NCBI GenBank assembly: GCA_003615045.1
Contig: ML014205.1
Span: 1 to 64,000, forward strand
Length of the DNA stretch: 64,000 nt
Source of the DNA: Caulochytrium protostelioides
Taxonomy: Eukaryota > Chytridiomycota > Caulochytriomycetes > Caulochytriales > Caulochytriaceae
Direction of reading: 5' to 3'
The notes under the pieces were generated by a model. The model was not told the origin of the DNA and ran no database searches. It saw only the letters and a program-made list of their open reading frames with translations. This document shows, piece by piece, positions 33,214-43,372 of this stretch (positions are counted from its first letter, which is position 1; the number at the start of each line of letters is the position of its first letter). The position numbers and the translations under genes were made by a program.

Positions 33214-36200
33214 TTAGGGTTGCAGTGCTTCGAGACGGCGCATGACTTCTTCGAGGACGCGGAGTCGCTCGACACACTCGAGATGCGCGCGGACGCCGCG
33301 GTTCTCGGCGGCAAAGGCGCGGAGCTGCTGCGGCGTGCCGCCGAGCTGTTGCGCTAAGATCGTATCGAGCGTGCGCGGGAACTGGTTGACAAACTCGTGG
33401 AGCATCTCGGTCTGGATCGAGAGGACCGCCGTGTTCGTCAGTTTGCGCGCGAGCGCATAGAAGTGCGGCTCGGGGCAGCGTGCCGCGCCCGACGCGCCGC
33501 GGGTGCACGCAGGACTGCTGCGCAGGCAGCGCAGTCGGAACTCGAGCACGGCCAGGTGCTGCTTCACGGCGAGCGTCTCCAGCGCACGGTCCATCACGGA
33601 CGGCGCATACGGCACGTGCATCCCGGCGTCTTCCAGCGTCGGCATCACGTAGGGCAGCGACCGCGTCGACGGCCGCTGATTCGTGCCGCTGCGGAGCGGC
33701 CCGCCACGTGGCATCGATGACGACGATGACGACGACGACGTCGAAGACGACGCCGTCGACAGGTGGCGGCGACTCGAGTCGGACGGCGAGACCGGCGACG
33801 CGGGCGTGCCGTCGTGACTGTGCAACAAGGCCGGGGACGCCGGCTGGTGAGTGACGATCCAGTCGGTGGCGGCACGCATCGTGCGGCGCGAAATGCCAGA
33901 GCGGAGGTCGGCGAGCTGGCCCATCAAGCGGTCGCGCTCAGCCTCGAGCACGGCCGTCGCCGCGGCGCGGCCGACGCCCCACTCGTGTGCTGTGCACTCG
34001 ACCTCAAACTTGAACGGCTTGATCGCGGTCTCGACGTGGTTGACCGTCTCAGCGAAGTGGCGCTTCAGCAGCTGCTGCGTGGTCTCGAGGATCAAGTGCC
34101 GCGCCTCGTCATGCGGCGCCCAGATCGGCGACTCAAGCATCTCGGCGATCCGCCCCAGCAGGGCTTGCACCACGACCTGCACGGCCTGCCGGCCCACGCC
34201 CGATTTGGTCAGCGCCACCGTCGACGTTGCGAGCTTCTGCTCAAGCGTGTGCTCGGGTGAGAGGGCCGCGTCATGTGACCGGCGCGGCACATAGGACGCC
34301 ACGTGACCATGGCGGCTTGGCAGATCGTCGTCCTCGTCGTCCTCCATACCACTGTTACCACGCGCATGGCGCGATGACAACGAGGATGATGATGTCGACG
34401 ATGACGACGATGACGCGGGTGGCGAGGGCGGCGCGACGTCCGCGGGGGACCGGTAGCTGCCTAACCAGCCCGTCGACGACATCTGGCACTGGCGCAGATC
34501 CTCGAGTGTGCCGGCCTGATACCATTGCGCATTGAGCAGCCGCAGAAGCCGCTCGTCCAGCACATGCTGGACCTCGGCACGGACCTCGGCACGGCCAAAG
34601 CGACGCGCCACGTCGCGGAAATCGCGCTTTGCCGCATCGACCAGGTCGGCGAGGTAAGAGGCAGGACTCACGACGCGGTCATTGTACTGCACTTTATACT
34701 CGTATCGCGTCTCTTCGAGCATATCCTGGATCCGGGGCACCAATATCTGCAGGTTGGCGTACATACGCTGAGTCAGGACACGGGTCAGAATTTCACGCAG
34801 CGAGCGCATCCCCAGCGCCGGCGATCCCGAGCCTGGGGCGAGGCTCGTGTCATTGTCCGACGGCATGCGGCGACGCTGCTGCAGCTGCGGCTGTTGCTGA
34901 AGTGGTGGGTACCAAGTGGCATAGTGCTTGGCAAAGAACTGCGACTCGGTCTGGTACACCGCCGTCTGATACGCCGTCGTCTCCTCCGTCTCCGCATCCT
35001 GCCCCTTCGCCGACGCCACAGCCTGTGGCTTGCAGATCACACCGACATAGCCCAGGGCAAGCGGGTACTGGTCGCCGCGGAGGAGCTGGTGGCCGTGCTG
35101 CGGATCGATAAGGTCCATCTTGGTCAGCACGCCGATCGTGCGGTCGCCGCGGGGGTCGACACGGCGACTCGCTCGCAGCGCCTCGGCATTCGCCAGATCG
35201 ACGTCCGCTGCGCACACCGCAAGAATAACATTCGGCGCTTTGATGTATTCTTCGCAGAGCTCCGCGATGCGGTCCTTCAGCGCTTCGGGCTGATCGCGTG
35301 TGCTGATTTGGATGTAACCGGGCAGATCGACCAGCTTCAGGTCGGGCACGTGGCGCGAGTAGAGGCGGAGCTCGATGGGCTCGCGGCTGATGCACTCGGC
35401 AGCCGGCACGGCGAGATTGAGATCGGTCAGGATCTTCTGGATCGCGGCAAACGAGGTGATGCGGCCCTGGCCGAGCTGCGGGAACTCACCATACGCGTCG
35501 TCGTCCTCACAATGGATCAGCGTCAGCTCGATCGGGCGCCGAGTCACCATGTTCTTGCCCTTCGGCAGAAACGCATGGCCGACGAGGGCCTCCAACACAC
35601 TTGATTTGCCACTGCTCTGCGAGCCAATCACAACGATACTGGGCAGCTTCATGGCGTCCGGACCGCCCAGCCCGCAAGTCGCATCGTCGCCCCCGAATCG
35701 GCTTGAACCGAAAGGCGCCAGATCGTCGTCCGGCGAAGCGCTATGCTGGATGGATTCAAGCAGCTGCTGGATACCGATCAACTGCGACGTCAGCGTCTCC
35801 CATGCGTTATCCGACGGATCCGCCTCCGACTTGCGCTTCCTGCGCTTCGTAGACGGCGGTGGCGACGGGGGCGCATCGGACGACGGTGCGGTTGACGACG
35901 CCATCGCACCTGGGGCCGCGCCGTCCGCATGACTCGGCGATGGCGGCGGCGCCGCCGCGTCCGGGCCGCTTCGGCGTTCGCTCACGGCAACCGCCACGCC
36001 AGCATCAGTATCAGAAACTGACGGCGAGGCGCGCGTGGCCGCGGGCGTCGGCGCTTCGAACGATCGGATCTCCTCAACGACGTCGCTGACAGACCGGCGG
36101 ACGCCGCCAATCGCACGGCCAATCGACCGTCCGATCCCGCTGCGTTTCGACCCACCCTCCTCATCGTCGTCGTCGTCGTCGTCGTCGTCGCTGAAGAGAC

Positions 36201-36576
36201 CCTGGATCCATTCGGGCGTGTAGGAGCGCTGGAAGTCCTTGACGGCCTCACCGACCTGGTTTAGTTTGTAATTGGCGTAGCCCAGGGCGCCGGCGGAGGC
36301 GCCGGCGACGGCGACAGGAACGCGCGCGATCGAGGTAAAAAAGCGCAGTGGACCAAAGAGGAGGCGACGCTGGTCGTGCCGCAGCGACACCGCGAGTGTC
36401 GTGCCGGGCGACGCGGACGCGGCCCACGCCGGACCGATCAGCGCTGCGCGCAGCGCCGCGTGACCCCCACGGGTCCCGCCATCAAGACCAAACCTCCGTG
36501 GGCCATTGCTCGCGCAAGTGTCAAGTCCAAAGCGGGTGGTCGTCCCCAGAGAACGGCCCAGCCGGGAAGTCTGCAT
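33214..36576 (-). CDS. MGM1: Mitochondrial dynamin-like GTPase Mgm1/OPA1
   Basis: Mgm1/OPA1 drives inner-membrane fusion and cristae shaping. The 1120-residue protein begins with an Arg-rich, acid-free mitochondrial presequence (residues 1-80). A membrane anchor (about 84-103, VPVAVAGASAGALGY) and a region likely cut by rhomboid protease follow. After an acidic (D)9 run and a disordered stretch comes the dynamin GTPase domain. The P-loop GSQSSGKSS is at 318-326, the switch-I segment near MVTRRPIEL (343-351), DLPG at 417-420 and TKMD at 485-488. The middle/stalk domain extends to the end, interrupted by Ser-rich inserts (about 700-750 and 965-1010). It is longer than yeast Mgm1 (902) because of these inserts. 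The start is the first ATG and gives the presequence directly. It is a single exon. Confidence 0.92.
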   Translation of the reverse strand: MQTSRLGRSLGTTTRFGLDTCASNGPRRFGLDGGTRGGHAALRAALIGPAWAASASPGTTLAVSLRHDQRRLLFGPLRFFTSIARVPVAVAGASAGALGYANYKLNQVGEAVKDFQRSYTPEWIQGLFSDDDDDDDDDEEGGSKRSGIGRSIGRAIGGVRRSVSDVVEEIRSFEAPTPAATRASPSVSDTDAGVAVAVSERRSGPDAAAPPPSPSHADGAAPGAMASSTAPSSDAPPSPPPSTKRRKRKSEADPSDNAWETLTSQLIGIQQLLESIQHSASPDDDLAPFGSSRFGGDDATCGLGGPDAMKLPSIVVIGSQSSGKSSVLEALVGHAFLPKGKNMVTRRPIELTLIHCEDDDAYGEFPQLGQGRITSFAAIQKILTDLNLAVPAAECISREPIELRLYSRHVPDLKLVDLPGYIQISTRDQPEALKDRIAELCEEYIKAPNVILAVCAADVDLANAEALRASRRVDPRGDRTIGVLTKMDLIDPQHGHQLLRGDQYPLALGYVGVICKPQAVASAKGQDAETEETTAYQTAVYQTESQFFAKHYATWYPPLQQQPQLQQRRRMPSDNDTSLAPGSGSPALGMRSLREILTRVLTQRMYANLQILVPRIQDMLEETRYEYKVQYNDRVVSPASYLADLVDAAKRDFRDVARRFGRAEVRAEVQHVLDERLLRLLNAQWYQAGTLEDLRQCQMSSTGWLGSYRSPADVAPPSPPASSSSSSTSSSSLSSRHARGNSGMEDDEDDDLPSRHGHVASYVPRRSHDAALSPEHTLEQKLATSTVALTKSGVGRQAVQVVVQALLGRIAEMLESPIWAPHDEARHLILETTQQLLKRHFAETVNHVETAIKPFKFEVECTAHEWGVGRAAATAVLEAERDRLMGQLADLRSGISRRTMRAATDWIVTHQPASPALLHSHDGTPASPVSPSDSSRRHLSTASSSTSSSSSSSSMPRGGPLRSGTNQRPSTRSLPYVMPTLEDAGMHVPYAPSVMDRALETLAVKQHLAVLEFRLRCLRSSPACTRGASGAARCPEPHFYALARKLTNTAVLSIQTEMLHEFVNQFPRTLDTILAQQLGGTPQQLRAFAAENRGVRAHLECVERLRVLEEVMRRLEALQP

Positions 36577-38345
36577 CGCTCAAGCCGTATGCGTCGGAGT
36601 TTTCTAAGGGGGGCGGGTCGATTGCTGCCGTCGACGCACAGAATGGGAGGATTTCAGATATGTCGAACTAGTTCACAAGAGCGTCAGAGCAGCCAGCGTG
36701 CGCCGCATCGGCGCCATGAGGCACAGGTCAACTGGTCACACCACACGTTAGGGGGGGCTAGCAGTTCAAGGGCTGCGCTTGCCCTTCAATCAATGATGCG
36801 CGACGTGGGGATCGGAGTATACACGAGCGCGTGTCGCTCTGGCCGCGTACGATCTAGCGCCACGAATCGAGCGGAGAGGACAAACCACACACACGCCGTC
36901 TTGAAGTGGCGAGCGCGCGTCTTTGTCGATACGATGCCAATACAGGCGTCTGGTGTGGGGTCAGATCGCAGCTCAGCTTATCAGCCACCGACGCACGTGT
37001 CTGCTGCTGCCTGGGACCGAGGGCCGTACGGGTCGGCCCTGGCAACGGCATCCGCCGCGCCGAGTCTCCCATGAGCCCCCTTCCGCGACGCCACATGCCA
37101 CACTCCGGTGGCGCAGGGGCTCGGAAATTCGATCATCACTTTTTAAGTCTAGCGGAACGATCTGCACACGAGTGAGATCCGCAGCCGAAGGGAGACCCGC
37201 CGTCGTCGGGAACCGCGATCCACAGAGACGCTTTTCCATCATCAGTGAACCATCAACTAGCTCCAACCGCTGATCGTCTTGTTTTTGAGCTGACATAGCC
37301 CTTCGCTGAGGTTTGGTTGCGTTTTTCATATTTTTTTGTGGTCCGCGTGGCACGTGGACTAATTGGTGAGGTTGACTTTGGCTTAGGCTGTCAGGACGTT
37401 CTCGGGATGGTGTGGGGGGCTGAGAGTCGGGCCAGTCCCTGTTCAGGCGGGGACACCGTTTGCCCAAAAATGATCGTCACGTGCGGCCTTTCTCTTTTCT
37501 TGAATTTGATTATTTGATTTTTGCCATTCTGCATCGCGCTTGTTATGCGCGGCTTGGTTCCAGAAAGCAACCCGACCAACAGACTCCGACAGCAAATCGG
37601 GCGCGCTATGATCACCACGCTGACCCACCGCCTCCCGTATGACCCACACACGTTCTCGCCTCGCTATCGGTCGTCTGCGTGACATACGCTCCTCCGGCAT
37701 CCTCATCCTCGCACTTCTGCAACCTGTTTCCATTCGACATTCCCTGGACGCGACGCGACACGACCACGACCGACGTGGCGACGTGGCGAACCCGTTCACC
37801 CATCAAGCTCGGGGTTCCGAGAGCCGCCACGTGCTCGCGCGTCAACGCAGCGATCCCTGCTTGGGTCTGGCTCATTCACCGGACGCCGAAGCTCCTGCAA
37901 GGCGCGGACTCGCGACACCCTCTGCTGGCAAGCTCGGCGCAGTTTTGACTTGCTGGCCAGGACGCCGTCGGCCCGCCACGTTTTCCCAGCGGCGAGCCCT
38001 TATCTGTGACGGCCGACGCCGCTCGCATCGCGGTCGTTGAGCGTGTGGCCCATCGTCCGCAGCTCCCGCTCCAGTCCCGCGGTCGCTCGTTGCTCCGCAT
38101 CGGCTGGCCCGGCCCAGGCTTGCGCGGCAGCTACGGTGGGCGCTCGATCATCAGCGTAGCCGTCGCCATACCCATCGCCACGTGCGTTGTCGCCACGTGG
38201 GCCGTCGTTCCGACCACGCCACGTGCTGCGTTCCGTCCTGCCAAATCGCGGGCCTGCTCTCCGCACTGAACGCCGATACCTCGGGTGGCGGCGTTCGCCG
38301 TCGACGAAAGCGCTCGCCGCAGTCACGCACGTTCGCGTCGCGGCC
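36577..38345. other. Divergent 1.8-kb promoter region MGM1/DCN1
   Basis: The two flanking genes are transcribed away from this segment, so it must contain both promoters. It is less GC-rich in the middle (about 37250-37560, with T-runs). I find no convincing gene or RNA in it. Confidence 0.5.
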
Positions 38346-39314
38346 ATGGCGCCGTCTAAAGCGGCCCAACGCGGCCTGATCGACACGTTCATGAACATTA
38401 CTGGCGCCGAGTAAGTCGTTGTCGGGTCTTATTCTCTGTCTGGCATACCGCGTTATAGACCGCCTTGCCCACGCTCACACCCACGCCCGCGACCGCGACC
38501 ATGTTCGAAGATGACTCACCCTGTTTCTGCCATCTCGTTCCATGCTTGTAGTGAAGGGACTGCCAAGAGCCTCCTGTCATCGCTGAATTACCAGCTCGAA
38601 GCGGCCGTGGACGCGTTCTATGTGCGCGGCGGTGGCGGATACGTGGGCGCCAAGCCGTCTCCATCCAGCACGCGCTCAGGACGCCGCACGGGCAGCAGCA
38701 GCGGCGGCACGACCTCGGCGGCGGCCGCCCGCGCTACGGAGGCCAAACTGAACGCGCTGTTTGATACGTATGCCGATGCCGAGGATCCGGATGCGATCCT
38801 GGTGGAGGGCACCGAGCGGTTGTGCGCAGACCTTGAGGTCGCGCCCGACGACGTGGCGGTGTTGGTGCTCGCGTACCACTTGCAGTGCCCGCGGATGTGC
38901 GAGTTCCGGCGCGCGGGATGGCTCGCGGGATGGACGGCGCTCGGGTGCGATGGGCTGCCCGCGATGCGGCGCGCCGTGGCCGGGATGGCTGCTTCGCTGA
39001 ACGACCCGGACCGGTTCAAGGACGTGTACCGGTTTGCGTTCGGGTTCGCGAAGGGCCCGCAGGGGAAGAGCCTCGTGCTGCCCATGGCCATTGCCGTGTG
39101 GGAACTGCTGCTGCGCGGACGGTATCCTGAGCTGGATCTATGGACGACGTTTCTCGTCGAACAGCACGGCAAAGCTATCAGCAAGGATACGTGGAACCTC
39201 TTCTTGGATTTCACGCGCACGGCCAAACCCGGTTTCCCTGACCACGACACGGATGGCGCGTGGCCAATCCTCATTGACCAATTTGTCGAGTATGCCCGTG
39301 AGCACGTGCCATAA
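38346..39314 (+). CDS. DCN1: DCN1-like cullin neddylation factor
   Basis: Dcn1 is the scaffold E3 that promotes Nedd8 transfer from Ubc12 to cullins. The model is join(38346..38410, 38552..39314), 275 residues against about 260-270 for the family. The intron is 141 bp with donor GTAAGT, acceptor TAG and phase 2. Residues 5-45 form the UBA-like domain (QRGLIDTFMNITGADEGTAKSLL), which the intron splits. A Ser/Gly/Ala-rich linker (about 50-75) precedes the PONY domain. Marker segments are LNALFDTYAD, then CADLEVAPDDVAVLVLAY, DVYRFAFGFAK, QGKSLVLPMAIAVWELL and the C-terminal DTDGAWPILIDQFVEYAREH, which contains the Asp-rich DAD patch needed for activity. Splicing restores a complete UBA, which supports the exon model. 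Confidence 0.93.
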
Positions 39315-40123
39315 GGGCGGTGATGATCCACCAGAAGCAAAGGGCGCGGAGTCCTCATTCTTCGTCGCTGGTCCGTGTTGATTCCCATGCCGGCCGGTGG
39401 TGCAGCTCGAGGGCTTTACACCTTGTCGGCTTGTCGGTCGACGATCTGCGTACTTGTGTGTATGGAAACACCGTCGCGCCTCACGCCTGATATTTCATGT
39501 AGTGTCACATGTAGTGTCACACGGAGCTACCGCCTGAAGGATCGACCATTGGAGCCGAGAAAGCGAGCTCGGTCTTGCGGGGCTGCTCTGCCGGGGTCGG
39601 AAGAGCCGCGAGGGTCGGCGGCGGCAGCGGCCGCGCCCGCCACCGGCGCGGTCGGTGGCGAATGCCGAGGGCGGGCGGGCGCGGCCGCAGTTGAGGGGCG
39701 TTCGCCGCCCAGACCCGCCATGGAACGGCGGCGAGCGGGGCTCGGGAGGGGACACGGTCGGTGCTTGGCGGAGCGGTCGTCGCCGCCTGGCTCGAACTCA
39801 CACTCGCGCTCGCAGCCGCAGCCGCAGCCGCAGCTGCAGCCGCATCAGCAGCCGCAGCCACAGTATACCGGTGAAGGCGCGACGTCGCGGCGCGAACGAC
39901 GGGCCATCCGTATCCACGTGGAGAAGCATGAGTCGGGCCGACGGGACGCGTCCCGGGGAGAAACAGCCACTAACGGAGGCGCGGGTCCGGACGTGCCAAT
40001 ACGGCTCGAGCCTCACTTTGACGTCGCCATTTCTCGAAGCGCTTCTCTCCCCGCCGACACCGACGCCGACGCCGACGCCGCGAATTCTTTCGTTCCTCCG
40101 TCCCATCCTTGACACGACGCGCC
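39315..40123. other. Intergenic region DCN1/QCR6
   Basis: These 809 bp hold no recognised gene. CAGCCG-type repeats occur at about 39805-39860 and a GACGCC repeat at about 40060-40082, shortly before the QCR6 ATG. They are likely promoter and 5' UTR. Confidence 0.5.
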
Positions 40124-41022
40124 ATGGCCATCTACGCGGACCACCCCTCCGACGAGGAGGAGCATGTCGACGCCAAGCCCGCCATTGAGGAGGGTAACGT
40201 TGTCCCTTTCGCCCGCCCAGAGGCAGACTTCGCCTGGGTTCGACAGGCAACAGCAACCGACGCTCTCATCATCGCGATAGCAGTAGAGCGATAGCAGAAT
40301 AGCGATAGCAATCGCATGTGCATAGCACGAGCACGAGCACGAGCACCAGTACGCGCAATGGCAATGGCAGAACCATGCTTCGGCAGGTGCACCCACGGGC
40401 TAAAGCCATCAAAAACGATGAGCTCGCTGATTCTCGCCACCGTGCTCACCGCCTTCCCTGCCGCTGCCGACGCCGTCGTCGATGCGATGTCATGGCTTCA
40501 TAGGCCGCCATCGCCTCGGTAACGGCGGTCGTGAACGGCCATCTGTCACTCGTCTCGGACGGTATCGTGCCGCGTGACGGAGGCGTCGGCAACGCGCGTA
40601 TCGGTCTTGTGTAGCGACGGGGGCTACATGGGTCGTACGCGTGGTGCATGACACTCGTGCTGGGGCCGTGGTGGCATAGCGTGGCGCCGTGCTTTGCCCC
40701 TTGCATCGACGTGCTGCTATCCACATCGTTGTCTGCATTCGCGGATGCCATACCGCTGTATCAGATGCTTCCTCTCATCAGACTCACTTCTTTTCTTTCG
40801 TTTTCTCGATGATATGATCCTGGCTGCTGATGAAAATCGTTCATACGAGCAGAGTGTGCGAACTCGCATCACTGCAAGCCCTTTAAGAACCTCTTTGATG
40901 CGTGCCAGGCGCGCGTTGAAGCGGGCGAGATTGAGGACGAGACCTGCGTTGAGGAGTTCTTTGACTTGATGGAGTGCGTTGGTCACTGCGCCGCCCCCAA
41001 GATCTTCGCCACCCTCAAGTAA
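40124..41022 (+). CDS. QCR6: Cytochrome bc1 complex subunit 6 (hinge protein)
   Basis: This acidic hinge protein of complex III helps dock cytochrome c to c1 in the intermembrane space. The model is join(40124..40193, 40853..41022), 79 residues, similar to mature UQCRH. Exon 1 encodes an acidic N-terminus (MAIYADHPSDEEEHVDAK). Exon 2 encodes CANSHHC, CQARVEAG, EDETCVEEFFDLMECVGHC and the terminal AAPKIFATLK. The paired cysteines (C-x5-C, and CVEEFF...C...C) are those that form the disulfide hairpin. The 659-bp intron (donor GTAACG, acceptor CAG, phase 1) joins GAG-GAG-G to AG-TGT, giving EEECAN. It is one of the longest introns in the window, and a further tiny exon inside it cannot be excluded. 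Confidence 0.88.
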
Positions 41023-41351
41023 GCCTCGTTTGCTTTTCTCGGTCTCGCTGCATATGCTCTTGCCTTGGGCATGGGTTGACCCCGTGAAATGCAAGCGGGG
41101 TCCCGACACGCCCCTGTATGTATCACCTTTCCCCTTTCTTCTATACTCGATGCGCTTCTCTCTATGATGAATCAGCTTTGGAAATCCGCGTGTTTCTCAT
41201 ATCACAGCAGCGTTTCGTCGTGGGGCGTAATCTGGCTCTAGAACTCATGCGCGCTGCTGATGTTTCTCGGCAGCGATACGCCATGATGTTTGAGAGGACT
41301 ATTTTACAAAGCGAAAGAACGAGGGGAAGAGAAAGGGTGTGGCCAAGTGGT

Positions 41352-42253
41352 CTAGGAAGACGTCGCCGCTGGAGGCGCGGCGGCCTGGGGCGGCGGCGCG
41401 AAGGGATTCTCAATCTCAATCATCTGCGTGTACGGCGTCACGGTCGTGATGGACGGGCCGCGCACGACCAGCAGTCCGAGTTTGCGCTCGCCGATCTCCT
41501 TGCCGCTCTTGTCTGGTTCATGGGACAGATCACACATGGTATACCACAGAAGAAACACCATCACGTCGGGTGAGTCGCCATCACATGGTCTTTCGCGGAA
41601 CGTATGAGGCTGAAGTCGTCACGACGAGATCGTCACGCGAGGCGGGTTGATCAACTTACCGTGAATTGTTTCAATCGTCTCGTCAAGGACCAGGTTTAGC
41701 AGCTGATCGTAGCCCTTGAGCAAGCCGCGGACAGTGCGCGCCGCGAACGTGACATGCAGCATCTTGTCGATGTGGAGCGCGAAATCGACCACCGACTCGC
41801 GTGTCGGTTGGAAGGGGTGCACGATGCGGTTGCCCGCGCCGCCAGCATCGCGGCCGCCGCCGCCGCCGCGGTAGTGCCCGCGCCCGCCGGCGTGGTGGCC
41901 CGACCGGCCGCCGCCGCGCCCCCCGTGCCCGGCGCCGTCGTCACGGTGGCCGCCGTGGTGCGCTCGGTCGTCGCTGCGGCCATCGCCGCCGCGATCATGG
42001 TCGCGGCGGCCTTGGTAGCCGCCGCCGCGGCCGCCGCCAGCGCCGCCGCCGCCGCGGTATCCTTGAGCGGAGCTGCCGGCGCCGCCGCCACGGCCGCCGG
42101 AGCGGTCATGGCGATCGCGGTCGTTGCGCAAACGATTGCCACCGCCGCCGCCGCCGCCGCGGGATCCGGTATAGCCGCCGCTGCGGTCTTGGCGGCCCGC
42201 AGCGCCGGGCACCGCATGGGGAGCGCCCGAAGAGCCGGTCGCGTCCTGTGCGC
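41352..42253 (-). CDS. LSM7: LSM7-type Sm-like protein with N-terminal Arg/Gly-rich extension
   Basis: Lsm7 is a subunit of the Lsm1-7 (mRNA decay) and Lsm2-8 (U6 snRNA) rings. The model is complement(join(41352..41512, 41660..42253)) with the 5' end unresolved. The 147-bp intron has donor GTAAGT, acceptor CAG and phase 1. The Sm fold is complete: ESVVDFALHIDKMLHVTFAA, then GLLKGYDQLLNLVLDETIE (Sm1), the intron, ERKLGLLVVRGPSITTV (Sm2, with the RG pair) and a tail with IENPF typical of Lsm7. It is preceded by about 145 residues rich in Gly, Arg, Asp and His (GGRGGGYQGRRDHDRGG), which known Lsm7 proteins (about 100-115 residues) lack. The exon has no in-frame ATG before the Sm domain, so a short upstream exon is needed. 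A weak candidate is ATGACG before GTACGA at about 42554-42544. Confidence 0.8.
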
Positions 42254-43372
42254 GTCGTCGCAGCAGACGAGGAGGTCATCGACCGATGTCGACGGGTCAC
42301 GGGCCAATTCGGCATGGCATTGGAGAAGCATCAGCACATAGGAAGCAAGCAAAGCAAACGTCAGGAGCGTCAGGATGAGCCGGCGGAACGCAATGGATGG
42401 ACTGGAATATCATGCGGATATGGCGGCGGCGAGGGGCCCCGATGAGCGAATGCATCATCGGCACAGATCGTCGTGGGCCGGCCTGGCCTCGCCGCGGAAT
42501 GCTCGCATGATCGCAACGCCGTGAACGGCGCATCGAGCGCGTCGTACCGTCATGGCTGGTATGCGAAAAAGAGGTCGATGAAAGATCTGGGCCGCGGGAA
42601 TCGAATCCAGTCAGAGGTGCCGAGTGCAGGCGTTCGGCGTTCAGCCCCGTCGTGCTACGATATCGCGGGTCGTGTCGGCGAGACGAGGACGCCTGCAGGA
42701 CCGGATCCATTCCATGGCTTCGCACATGGCTCATGCCCACGAAGACAGCGGCGGCGGCATCGCATGCGGTTATTAACATGGCGGCCGCGATGGGCGGTAG
42801 GCGGGACGACGGGCGCGAGGCGAGGGGGTCCATCAGGCGGCCAGGGCCTCCAAGCGCCCGCGCAGGTGTCCACCGCCGCCGCCACCACCACCGCCGCCAC
42901 CTTGGGCCAACGGAGCCCCCGTTGCACCCTCGGCGGGGGCCTGCCGGCGAGGGACTACGCCGCCGAGCTCGCAGAGCACACTGCTCACCGCAGACCGCGT
43001 CCATTGCGTCGCATCGTCCTAATAGTGATCCAGGTCTTGATCAGCGCTGCCCGATGATCCGCGACACGTGTTGGGTATGGCGCCAACGGTGAGAGGGCGA
43101 GCGGGTTACGGCTGGCGCCGCCAGCGCCGCCAGCTCCGCCAGCTCCGCCAGCTCCATCAACTCCGCCGCCCAACGCTTCCCTAGGTTCCTGCCGCTCGCG
43201 TCTAGGTGCCGATACAGCAGCCACGACGATCCCATTGCGTTGACCACGTACCGCCCGACACTTATCGCTATCACGAGACTTGTGCTATCGTCACTGCGAA
43301 GGCCTTCGCCTCTAGTTCTCAAGTTCCCGCCTTGCGCGGCTGCTGCCTGCCGGATCCAGGCGCGCCGCCGCC
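42254..43372. other. Divergent intergenic region LSM7/ELP1
   Basis: These 1.1 kb should hold the LSM7 5' end and the promoters of both genes. A 9-bp (GCCGCCAGC/TCCGCCAGC) repeat lies at 43115-43170. No other gene is recognised. Confidence 0.5.
43115..43170. repeat. 9-bp repeat (T/G)CCGCCAGC, about 6 units
   Basis: Units vary at the first base and the array ends in TCCATCAAC. It lies about 200 bp before the ELP1 start. Confidence 0.8.

Noticed and set aside
34525-35604. 359-residue plus-strand frame inside the MGM1 region
   Set aside because: Antisense to the dynamin GTPase domain; no domain of its own.
40194-40852. Possible separate small genes within the QCR6 intron
   Set aside because: The frames there are short and partly AGCACG-repeat derived, and the splice joins two parts of one hinge protein with correct phase.
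41336-41360. tRNA-like string GTGTGGCCAAGTGGTCTAGG (resembles a tRNA 5' end and D-arm)
   Set aside because: It overlaps the LSM7 stop codon, and no anticodon arm or T-arm follows at the right spacing.
42590-42625. Minus-strand GATTCGATTCCC resembling a tRNA T-loop
   Set aside because: The flanking bases do not form a T-stem and no acceptor or D-arm can be paired around it.
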